In this document: one piece after another, positions 1 to 5,010 of the stretch | Position numbering within the stretch: position 1 is the first letter of the stretch | How the letters are laid out: every line of letters begins with the position of its first letter | Source of the DNA: Pseudomonadota bacterium | Lineage (GTDB): Bacteria > Pseudomonadota > Alphaproteobacteria > Rhizobiales > Rhizobiaceae | NCBI GenBank assembly: GCA_023433855.1 | Contig: JAEYTV010000159.1 | Coordinates: forward strand, 1 to 5,109 | Direction: 5' to 3' | DNA length: 5,109 nucleotides | The notes under the pieces: generated by a model | The model's input: the letters and a program-made list of their open reading frames with translations, nothing else | Database searches by the model: none | What the model was told of the DNA's origin: nothing | Translations under genes and position numbers: made by a program

Positions 1-44
1 GCATACCTCTCACTTGTCTACGCATGAACCCCAAGGATCGATAA

Positions 45-1202
45 GTGCTAAATTTGAAGTCTATTAGAAAGAAGACGATCCCAAGGCTGTTCCTTCGTCA
101 TCCATTGTTATTGAGCATGTTTCGTCGAATGATCGCGCCGGGAAAGCGTATCGCTGTCTTCGGAGGACATGGAGGTAGCGGTTTCGACGACAACAGTCGT
201 GCAATGGCCCTGCATCTGGCGAGGGATCCCGGCTACAAGGTCTATTGGGTGGCCGTCACCCAAGGAGCACTAGATGCAGCTAAAGAAGCAGGATTGAGGC
301 CGCTACGTCGTGAGACATATCTCTCCGACGCGATTGTTGCAGCGGCGCATGAGGTCTACTATTCCCATGCGATGAGCGACCTAACGACATGCGGCTACGC
401 AGCGTATCCTTGGCGAAAGGTGATCTACCTCGGTCATGGAGTATGGGGGTTCAAGCGGATAGAGAGGCGGAGCGGGTCAGAGCCGCCGAAATGTTTCGAC
501 TTCAGCATTTGTGTTTCTGATGCCGAGCGTTCGTTGAAGGCCGAGGTCCTCGGCGTGGATATCGAGAGAATCTTGCCCGTAGGCATCCCAAAACACGATG
601 CGATGCAAAATGTTACGGCCGAACCCGTTCCGGGCAGAAGGACCGTTCTATACGCTCCCACCTGGCGGGATTGGCTTCAACATAAGCCGTCTGACATCGC
701 GATGGCGAAGCACTTCGGAGCCTTGGAAAGGCTCGTTCTACAAATGCCTAAAACCGATAGCGAAGGGAACGAAATTGAACTGATTTATGCGGTGCATAAG
801 AATATCAGATCTCTTTCCAAGCGCGCTACCGAGATATGTGAGCAGCATGGTGTTCAATGTATTCAGACGGGAGACGTCGACGTCAATGACTTGCTCCGCA
901 ACGTTGATTACCTGATTTCGGATTATTCTGCCATGTTTTGGGATTTTATAGTGCAAGGCAAGCCAGCAGTACGATTTGTTTTCGACCGCGAAATTTACTC
1001 CGTTCTGACTGGCAGTTACCCTTTGATCGAGGCCAGAGCTGGCGATCTTGCATTTAGCGACGTTGAACAAGTATGGGCCCAATTGTTCAACCCTGAGACC
1101 CGGGCGAAGGTTGAGCGGATAGCTCAAACAGTTATGCCGTTCTCGGACGGTCGGTCTTGCGAGAAATTGGCTTTGGCCATCCACACGTCATCGCTCGAGT
1201 GA
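45..1202 (+). CDS. CDP-glycerol glycerophosphotransferase family protein (TagB/TagF-like)
   Basis: Predicted to transfer glycerol-phosphate or a related polyol-phosphate from a CDP-linked donor to a cell-surface glycan; family members are peripheral to the inner membrane. The 385 residues carry the expected landmarks: a short basic, hydrophobic N-terminus (about 1-35, possible membrane contact), a Rossmann-like start (RIAVFGGHGGSG, 35-46), the acceptor/catalytic motif as LGHGVWGFKR (129-138), VLYAPTWRDW (201-210), a second histidine in YAVHKN (248-253), and the donor-site block LISDYSAMFWDF (290-301) followed by GKPAVRFVFD. H131 and H251 probably match the two conserved TagF histidines. The motif 1 form HGVWGFK differs from the Gram-positive HGTPLKK. 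The GTG start at 45 has AAGGA at 33-37, 7 nt away; ATG 117 would remove the basic N-terminus. Open frames end at 27 and 44 just upstream, so an unseen gene may end here, but which frame is coding cannot be decided. The methyltransferase gene is convergent, 3 bp away. The family is clear; the true acceptor is unknown. Confidence 0.9.
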   Translation: MLNLKSIRKKTIPRLFLRHPLLLSMFRRMIAPGKRIAVFGGHGGSGFDDNSRAMALHLARDPGYKVYWVAVTQGALDAAKEAGLRPLRRETYLSDAIVAAAHEVYYSHAMSDLTTCGYAAYPWRKVIYLGHGVWGFKRIERRSGSEPPKCFDFSICVSDAERSLKAEVLGVDIERILPVGIPKHDAMQNVTAEPVPGRRTVLYAPTWRDWLQHKPSDIAMAKHFGALERLVLQMPKTDSEGNEIELIYAVHKNIRSLSKRATEICEQHGVQCIQTGDVDVNDLLRNVDYLISDYSAMFWDFIVQGKPAVRFVFDREIYSVLTGSYPLIEARAGDLAFSDVEQVWAQLFNPETRAKVERIAQTVMPFSDGRSCEKLALAIHTSSLE

Positions 1203-1205
1203 GCG

Positions 1206-1913
1206 CTATTCCGGCTTTTGGGCTCGGAATATGATGTGCCCAGCGTAGCGCAGTTTCTGGAAATTCTTAAATCTGTGGCCCCGCGATTCGTATTGTTTGG
1301 AGATCGCCGCATTTCCCGGTGACTCTTCCTTGAAGTAACGGTTGAATGGGCTTCTGTCCTCAGCCATGCTCCGCTGTATGAGAGTGATGGAGTCGATCCC
1401 GGGCCGCATTTCGACGAGCTTTAAACCGGCGCTCTTGAGTAGCTCGGCAAAGCCGAAAAATGAGTAATTGAAAACACTGTATGAGTGATAAGGCTCGAGC
1501 TGCGACGTCGACCCGATCATTGTTCCCCCCGGCTTCAACGTTCGATGGGCCTCAGCTAGAACTTTTTCTGGATAGCGAACGTGCTCAAAAACCTGGTGGG
1601 TATAGATCAGATCGAAGCTTTCGTCGGCGAAGGGAAAGTTGACACCGTTGTATGTTACAAAACTGGCATCGGTCCGGGTTCGTTCTAGAACTTCCGGCGA
1701 CAATTCGATGTCCATGCCTATCCACTCGGCATCCGGCTTATGCTTTTTGAAGAAGTCATAGCTGTTGCCGGTGCCGCATCCGAGATCAAGTACGCGAAGC
1801 GACTTCTTTTTGGACTTGGAGAGCCAACTCGCCGTCATAGCCTTCGAATGGCTTTGATTCGAATGATCTGTGGGAAGCACGGGGGACAGGTAGTCGTAAA
1901 TTTTAGGCAGCAT
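1206..1913 (-). CDS. class I SAM-dependent methyltransferase
   Basis: A 235-residue cytoplasmic methyltransferase of the Methyltransf_11 type, expected to move a methyl group from S-adenosylmethionine to a small molecule or sugar. Motif I is VLDLGCGTG (41-49), the acidic ribose-binding residue is D68 in WIGMDIE, motif II is DLIYTHQVFEHV (101-112), and LKPGG (126-130) is the usual motif III region. The C-terminal third (about 140-235) is not conserved enough for me to name a substrate. I chose ATG 1913 because GGAG lies 6 nt upstream (1920-1923). An in-frame TTG at 1967 would add 18 residues (a leader containing LAFQDNTNLCLAERF), but it has no Shine-Dalgarno and overlaps the stop of the upstream 69-aa gene. 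A hairpin overlaps the chosen ribosome binding site. The gene converges on the glycerophosphotransferase, so a role in modifying a surface glycan is plausible but inferred from position only. Confidence 0.88.
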   Translation of the reverse strand: MLPKIYDYLSPVLPTDHSNQSHSKAMTASWLSKSKKKSLRVLDLGCGTGNSYDFFKKHKPDAEWIGMDIELSPEVLERTRTDASFVTYNGVNFPFADESFDLIYTHQVFEHVRYPEKVLAEAHRTLKPGGTMIGSTSQLEPYHSYSVFNYSFFGFAELLKSAGLKLVEMRPGIDSITLIQRSMAEDRSPFNRYFKEESPGNAAISKQYESRGHRFKNFQKLRYAGHIIFRAQKPE

Positions 1914-1938
1914 GAATCTCTCCGCTAGGCAGAGATTC
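1914..1938 (-). promoter_or_regulatory. Hairpin overlapping the methyltransferase ribosome binding site
   Basis: On the minus strand, GAATCTCT and AGAGATTC form a perfect 8-bp stem around the 9-nt loop GCCTAGCGG. The 3' arm covers the second half of the GGAG Shine-Dalgarno (1920-1923) and the whole 6-nt spacer, and the stem ends at the base before the ATG (1913). In mRNA this would restrict ribosome access until it opens, which suggests translational control (temperature, protein binding or upstream translation). The complementarity is seen directly; the regulatory role is inferred. If translation instead starts at TTG 1967, the element would lie inside the coding region. Confidence 0.45.
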
Positions 1939-1963
1939 GTATTATCTTGAAACGCTAGAGCAT

Positions 1964-2173
1964 TCAATCATTTAGTCGATGCAGAAGATATCCCTGTTGA
2001 TCCAGATCCGCGAGCATGTGCTCTCGCGCTTCCATAACCCCGAAGACTTTCCACTCTTCCTCACGCAAGCCGTGAGGGAACGGAGAGCCGGTTGGAATCA
2101 CTAGCAATGCTTCACCATCACTCGCCGAGGACCTGATATAGATATGGACCAAGCGTGAGGGTTCACAAGCCAT
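1964..2173 (-). CDS. hypothetical protein, 69 aa
   Basis: I do not recognise this small soluble-looking protein. It has no predicted membrane segment and no signal peptide. It is acidic in its second half (REEEWKVFGVMEAREHMLADL), with a possible helix over about 37-58 and a hydrophobic strand HIYIRS near 10-15. Codon use looks coding: mixed synonymous codons, few rare ones, and an ATG start at 2173. There is no Shine-Dalgarno. A CATAAT hexamer ends only 5 nt before the ATG, so a leaderless transcript is possible. It lies on the same strand as the methyltransferase, 50 nt upstream of the start chosen for that gene, so the two may share a transcript. It is divergent from the next gene. It could be a chance frame, but length, start and context make a real gene more likely than not. 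Confidence 0.5.
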   Translation of the reverse strand: MACEPSRLVHIYIRSSASDGEALLVIPTGSPFPHGLREEEWKVFGVMEAREHMLADLDQQGYLLHRLND

Positions 2174-2239
2174 GTTTTATTATGGCATGACAGTGTGGCA
2201 TTCATATGTCGGATTCGGCGAACTCAGGTATGTAGCATA

Positions 2240-2641
2240 GTGGCAGAATATGTCAGCGAAGATGCCAAATCTCCATTCAGCCCGGTAGACGCGTCCTTCT
2301 CCGGCGTTAAGTGGACCCCGGATAAGCGTGTCATCGCCGATCTGATGGCGAGGGACGGATCGTCAAAAGTCCGGGTGACATTTGAGGGAGTAGTCGTCTG
2401 GCGCATGCTCGACGGCTTAGGAATTGCTAACGAAGACGGATGGGAAAATCGGGGAGTGACGGCAACATCTCTCATCTATATGGTGAAGGGAGCGCACTTC
2501 TGGTCGATGCACCACAGCGACCTCGGGAATTTTCCCGATGCGAATCACTACCGCATCATGACTCCTGAAGCAGCGGTGGACGTTATCGCGACCGTACGGC
2601 CTCGCACCCGGACCGTGCAAATAGCTTCATCTAACGCGTGA
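2240..2641 (+). CDS. hypothetical protein, about 133 aa
   Basis: An unrecognised soluble protein without signal peptide or membrane segment. It reads as a compact alpha/beta fold: VKWTPDKRVIADLMARDG, the strand-like VRVTFEGVVVWRMLDG, an aromatic- and His-rich stretch AHFWSMHHSDLGNF, then YRIMTPEAAVDVIATV near the C-terminus. The HFWSMHHSD segment could be a metal or active site, but nothing confirms this. Two starts are possible. GTG 2240 gives AEYVSEDAK as the first residues after Met and has a distant AGG (11 nt). GTG 2195 adds 15 residues, lacks a ribosome binding site and would leave only 21 bp to the divergent neighbour. I prefer 2240. The gene is island-side and ends close to the integrase remnant. 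Codon use is consistent with a real gene over its whole length. Confidence 0.6.
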   Translation: MAEYVSEDAKSPFSPVDASFSGVKWTPDKRVIADLMARDGSSKVRVTFEGVVVWRMLDGLGIANEDGWENRGVTATSLIYMVKGAHFWSMHHSDLGNFPDANHYRIMTPEAAVDVIATVRPRTRTVQIASSNA

Positions 2642-2678
2642 GATGACATTGCGCCGATGGAACGTTGCGCGTCTCGGT

Positions 2679-3376
2679 TCACTCGGCATCGGGACGCAAG
2701 CTTAATCTGTTCAAAGTCCGCGCTTGCGGCGCCGTTTCCGCTTCCGTGGAAACGGGTGCCGTGAGGCTTTCCCTCTTGACCTTCTTATGGCACCAGTCAC
2801 GAAACCTGAGGAGGTTGCCGGGCGACCACCTTGCGCAGTTCCATGTCTGCGAGCATTTCCTGCGCGTACCCGATCGCCCGTTGCCGCGAGCCGGCGATGT
2901 GATGGCCGATGCCGGCAAGGACATCCTGGTTGTGCTTTTCATAGAGCAGCCAAACGCCGCTGATGCATCGAGCAGGCTCCGGTGCCGATCATGGCGGCAA
3001 CAATTGCGGCCGACTTGGTAAAGGCGCCTGAGCGCCGCAAATCGGCAGTCCAACTCTGCAATATCCAGCGCCCCGCCTCCTCGACTGGGCGATAGGTGAA
3101 GCCTGACCCGTGAGCGACCTGGATCGCCGCGCATATTGATCGTAAGGGGAGTTAGCCCAGTCTCACGAGACGTGAGGACGCGCTGAGCTTTTCACTCCCG
3201 GCGTGGATCGCCTCGGGGCGATCGAGCACTTCCTTGAGATCGGACGTCTTGAGGGACTGGTTGACATGGGTTCGTTCTCGATGCCGGCGAGCTCGATCGG
3301 CACGCGACGGTAATAGTAGAAAGACCCCGTCCTTTCGGGGCCGAACCACGTATTTCGCAAAGTCGCGCGTTGCCAT
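2679..3376 (-). pseudogene. Decayed, truncated phage-type tyrosine integrase (N-terminal part)
   Basis: An intact relative would be a tyrosine recombinase that integrates and excises the element at a tRNA gene. From ATG 3376 (AGGA 6 nt upstream) the frame gives MATRDFAKYVVRPRKDGVF, resembling the N-terminal domain of many proteobacterial phage integrases (DUF6538 type). It then breaks near 3319 into YYYRRVPIELAGIENEP, returns near 3268 to HVNQSLKTSDLKEVLD, meets a stop at 3154, resumes around 3144 as YDQYA, shifts near 3128 to AIQVAHGSGFTYRPVEE, shifts again near 2964 to GVWLLYEKHNQDVLAGIGHH, and finally near 2815 to NLLRFRDWCHKKVKRESLTA. The order and spacing match the core-binding region of this family (the usual FRDW motif is present). 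The C-terminal catalytic domain with its Arg, His-x-x-Arg and Tyr residues is missing. The gene is dead. It lies just 3' of tRNA-Asn and in the same direction, the normal position for an island integrase. Open frames on the plus strand here are shadows. Confidence 0.82.
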
Positions 3377-3500
3377 TGAACGTCCTGCTCAAAGCACCCG
3401 ACGGGACGAGCTGTAATCAGAATGTGCTGAGTTCCCCAGGAAGGTCCGCTGGTGACCGGGTCCCATTTGCGGACGTTTGGATCATCGTACTAGGAGTTCG
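3377..3500. other. Spacer between integrase remnant and tRNA terminator, with nested inverted repeats
   Basis: No gene is assigned to this stretch. It holds the integrase ribosome binding site and an inverted repeat, GTCCGC (3444-3449) with GCGGAC (3469-3474), enclosing a smaller palindrome GACCGGGTC. On the minus strand about 35 codons remain open across it (including VRKWDPVTSGPSWGT) without a convincing start; this may be another gene scrap or chance. In intact elements this position carries integrase arm sites and the integrase promoter. Confidence 0.3.
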
Positions 3501-3532
3501 AAACAAAAAGGCCAGGGACTTTGCCGCTGACC
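3501..3532 (-). terminator. Candidate rho-independent terminator of tRNA-Asn
   Basis: Eight bases after the tRNA CCA end, the minus strand reads GGTCAG, an 11-nt loop, then CTGGCC followed directly by TTTTTGTTT. The 6-bp stem has five Watson-Crick pairs and one U-G pair. The position directly behind the tRNA and the T-run support a terminator; the long loop makes it a modest one. Confidence 0.55.
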
Positions 3533-3539
3533 TTGAATT

Positions 3540-3562
3540 TGGCTCCCCGGGCCGGATTCGAA
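3540..3562 (-). other. Probable attachment-site half in the tRNA-Asn 3' end
   Basis: Elements using tRNA genes normally recombine within the T arm and 3' acceptor strand and so rebuild an intact tRNA. This segment is the T-loop-to-CCA part of tRNA-Asn, with the integrase remnant about 165 bp beyond it. No second copy occurs in the window, so the exact core and the partner site cannot be set from here. The assignment rests on family behaviour plus position. Confidence 0.35.
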
Positions 3563-3614
3563 CCAGCGACCGATCGATTAACAGTCGATTGCTCTACCAC
3601 TGAGCTACCGGGGA
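3540..3614 (-). tRNA. tRNA-Asn (anticodon GTT)
   Basis: A complete 75-nt cloverleaf can be drawn. The acceptor arm pairs TCCCCGG with CCGGGGA, followed by discriminator G and an encoded CCA (3540-3542). The D arm is GCTC/GAGC around AGTGGTA. The anticodon stem is ATCGA/TCGAT with loop CTGTTAA, giving anticodon GTT at 3580-3582. The variable loop is CGGTC. The T arm is GCTGG/CCGGC around TTCGAAT. It decodes AAC and AAU. The 3' half probably served as the attachment site of the element whose integrase scrap lies downstream. A minus-strand open frame through this gene, with SSVVEQSTVNRSVAGSNPAR, is the familiar false protein read from tRNA genes. Confidence 0.97.
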
Positions 3615-3643
3615 CCAACCGCCCGGGGGCGGTGTGTGCGGGG

Positions 3644-3672
3644 GTAATACAAATGCTTTTCCGTTTTGCCAA
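3644..3672 (-). promoter_or_regulatory. Likely sigma70-type promoter of tRNA-Asn
   Basis: On the minus strand, TTGGCA (3667-3672) and TATTAC (3644-3649) are 17 bp apart, matching five and four of six consensus bases. The start would fall about 23 nt before the mature tRNA. The leader contains a GC-only inverted repeat (CCGCCC/GGGCGG, 3619-3632) that could form a hairpin just before the RNase P cut site. The same 3615-3768 gap must also hold the promoter of the divergent gene at 3769; TTGTAA (3680-3685) and TTTTAT (3704-3709) on the plus strand are a weak candidate. Confidence 0.5.
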
Positions 3673-3768
3673 GCGCTTTTTGTAAAAAAAACAAACTTGC
3701 TTGTTTTATCCTCCGAAGGTCCCCATCTGCCGGAGCCTGGAGCCTTTCGATCAGGAGACTGACCTCCG

Positions 3769-4056
3769 GTGTCACAGCCGCGCAAGCCGAAAAAGTTTGG
3801 AATCGAGCCTCAAACGGGGAAGCTTGCCCTCGGCAGTTGGCGCATTCCCATGCCGCGCTCGAGGGCCGGCCGGGTCAGCATCGGCGTTATCCTGGTCGCT
3901 GGCGGGACACTGGGGTTCCTGCCGGTCCTGGGGTTCTGGATGCTGCCGCTTGGCCTTCTGGTGCTGTCCCACGACTTTCCCTTGGTCCGCCGCAAGCGCC
4001 GCCGCCTGTCGATCTGGTGGGCAAGGCGGCAGGGCCGGAAGGCGCGCAGGGAATAA
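3769..4056 (+). CDS. small basic membrane protein, 95 aa, unknown function
   Basis: The protein has a polar basic N-terminus (1-34), a hydrophobic hairpin or long membrane segment (about 35-66, including VSIGVILVAGGTLGFLPVLGFWMLP and then LGLLVLS), and a strongly basic tail (RRKRRRLSIWWARRQGRKARR) expected to stay in the cytoplasm near the membrane surface. The turn around LPVLGFWMLP resembles the short-loop hairpin of small PGPGW-like transmembrane proteins, a loose similarity rather than a firm family assignment. The GTG start at 3769 has AGGAG at 3753-3757, 11 nt upstream, a little far; ATG 3850 has no ribosome binding site and would cut the N-terminus. It diverges from tRNA-Asn and converges on exoD with 23 bp between the stops. 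GC-rich coding and position suggest core chromosome. It looks like a real gene; its job is unknown. Confidence 0.78.
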   Translation: MSQPRKPKKFGIEPQTGKLALGSWRIPMPRSRAGRVSIGVILVAGGTLGFLPVLGFWMLPLGLLVLSHDFPLVRRKRRRLSIWWARRQGRKARRE

Positions 4057-4079
4057 AGCAACGGTCCGCCGATATTGCC

Positions 4080-4721
4080 TCAGGCGAGCAGCGAAGCGAT
4101 GCCCTGTCCAGCGCTGAGTGCTGCGTATGCAAGTGCGCCGAAGTAGACGACTGTCACGACGTTGAAGAGATAACCACCCATTACGACAAGCCCGTCCCGC
4201 TGCATCATGCCTGTGGAGAGAAACAGGATGGCCACCGCCGGCAGCGTATTGGAAAAGGGGATGAGGCCGAGCGGAAACATCAGAAGGACGCCCGCGAAGG
4301 TGATGGCCATCCCGTTGATCCGATTGACCAGAGCCCCTGTCGTCAACGCCGACAGCCGCGGTTTGAGGAAGCGGTCGAGCCGCGAGACCACGTTCACACC
4401 CTTTTCCAGGGCCGGAACAAGCTTCGTGGTATCGAGTTGCCGGTCGAGGATCTTCCTGGGGAGCCACGGCATCCGGTTCGCCGTAATGGCAAGGCTGATG
4501 AGAATGATGGCGGCGCCGAACACGGTGCTGACGCCTGGAATGGAAACCGGGATGAGAAAGGGGAGGGAGGCAACGGCACAGATGAGCAGCAGCCCTTGTT
4601 CACCGACCGCATCCATCAGTTCCCGCAGGGTGATCGATTGACCTTTGATCCCGTGAACGAGCGCCCGAAGCGTATCGCTCAGCGAACTGGAAGTGTCCCG
4701 CAATCCGATCTTTGCGTCCAA
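4080..4721 (-). CDS. exoD: ExoD-family exopolysaccharide synthesis-related membrane protein
   Basis: A 213-residue polytopic inner-membrane protein of the ExoD family (PF06055), first described in Sinorhizobium meliloti, where loss affects exopolysaccharide and nodule invasion; its biochemical role is unsettled. Family marks are the N-terminal helix LRELMDAVGEQGLLLI (33-48), the segment SLPFLIPVSIPGVSTVFG (52-69), RMPWLP (83-88), and the conserved second half FPLGLIPFSNTLPAVAILF (149-167) followed by QRDGLVVMGGY (174-184). Hydrophobic stretches lie near 44-60, 65-82, 138-157, 159-172 and 178-203. The TTG start at 4721 has GGAG (4731-4734) 9 nt upstream. Length is normal and the frame intact. 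It lies 112 bp downstream of the small membrane-protein gene on the same strand, so it may be co-transcribed or have its own promoter. Bacteria often carry several ExoD paralogues, so the symbol denotes the family, not proven orthology. Confidence 0.9.
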   Translation of the reverse strand: MDAKIGLRDTSSSLSDTLRALVHGIKGQSITLRELMDAVGEQGLLLICAVASLPFLIPVSIPGVSTVFGAAIILISLAITANRMPWLPRKILDRQLDTTKLVPALEKGVNVVSRLDRFLKPRLSALTTGALVNRINGMAITFAGVLLMFPLGLIPFSNTLPAVAILFLSTGMMQRDGLVVMGGYLFNVVTVVYFGALAYAALSAGQGIASLLA

Positions 4722-4833
4722 GTTCTTGCTCTCCGCGGCTTCCCTTTGAAGTGCTGCATAGCAGCAATCAGGCGGCGAGCAAAGGATGTCCGGCTACGAC
4801 TCGCCTCGTGCCGGTGGGATGGATGCGCGAAAC

Positions 4834-4938
4834 CTATCGCCGTTGAGCCCAGCAATCATAGGCTCCGCAGGCAAGCACGATGACAAGAACCGCCATCACC
4901 ACGGGGTTGAGAGCAGTCACATATTCGAGATATTCCAA
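4834..4938 (-). CDS. 34-residue single-pass membrane protein
   Basis: A very small open frame with unusually good translation signals: TTG start at 4938 preceded by an exact AGGAGG (4945-4950) with the ideal 6-nt gap. The product begins MEYLEYVTALNP, spans the membrane once (about residues 9-27, rich in Val, Leu, Ile and Ala), and ends YDCWAQRR. Acidic residues at the front and two arginines at the end suggest N-out, C-in by the positive-inside rule. The frame stays open upstream for 56 more codons, but that part (with KSHVTWWWEKPGG) looks noncoding and contains the ribosome binding site and a probable regulatory site. The gene is upstream of exoD on the same strand. Function unknown; I do not recognise a family. 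The start signals and clean transmembrane profile make a real microprotein likely. Confidence 0.6.
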   Translation of the reverse strand: MEYLEYVTALNPVVMAVLVIVLACGAYDCWAQRR

Positions 4939-4944
4939 GACCGG

Positions 4945-4950
4945 CCTCCT
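4945..4950 (-). promoter_or_regulatory. Consensus Shine-Dalgarno of the 34-aa gene
   Basis: AGGAGG on the minus strand, 6 nt before TTG 4938. It is the strongest ribosome binding site in the window and is the reason for choosing the short start over the longer upstream frame. Confidence 0.6.
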
Positions 4951-4984
4951 CCTGCCGCTGGCGCCACCCGGTTTCTCCCACCAC

Positions 4985-5010
4985 CACGTGACATGTGATT
5001 TATAACATGT
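4985..5010. promoter_or_regulatory. Cluster of palindromic hexamers upstream of the 34-aa gene
   Basis: Three self-complementary hexamers lie close together: CACGTG (4985-4990), ACATGT (4991-4996) and ACATGT (5005-5010). The two ACATGT copies are 14 bp centre to centre and enclose an AT-rich core that reads TATAAA on the minus strand, a possible -10 element for the small gene 50 to 70 bp downstream. A dimeric repressor or activator site is a reasonable guess. No good -35 hexamer is visible at 17 bp. The bases are seen directly; the role is inferred. Confidence 0.35.

Noticed and set aside
738..1184. Minus-strand open frame of 148 codons inside the glycerophosphotransferase
   Set aside because: It lies fully antisense to a gene with strong motifs and no domain is visible in it.
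1192..1205. CGCTC/GAGCG hairpin across the stop of the glycerophosphotransferase as a terminator
   Set aside because: The stem is only 5 bp, overlaps the stop codon and has no T-run following on either strand.
2665..3021. Plus-strand open frame of 118 codons
   Set aside because: It is antisense to the integrase remnant, has a skewed Arg/Ser/Pro composition and no family features, while the minus strand aligns piecewise to a recombinase.
3490..3672. Minus-strand open frame of 60 codons with VVEQSTVNRSVAGSNPAR
   Set aside because: It is the tRNA-Asn gene read as protein, a well-known artefact.
3772..4467. Minus-strand open frame of 231 codons
   Set aside because: It overlaps exoD out of frame and the 95-aa gene in antisense; Pro/Arg/Gln-rich shadow composition.
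4752..4766. TGCTGC/GCAGCA inverted repeat upstream of exoD as a terminator or operator
   Set aside because: The stem is perfect but short, with no T-run on either strand and no other sign of function.
3666..4883. Long plus-strand open frame of 405 codons
   Set aside because: It runs antisense through exoD and out of frame through the 95-aa gene. Its product is charged, Gly/Pro/Arg-rich and domain-free, typical of a GC-rich shadow frame, whereas exoD on the other strand has clear family motifs.
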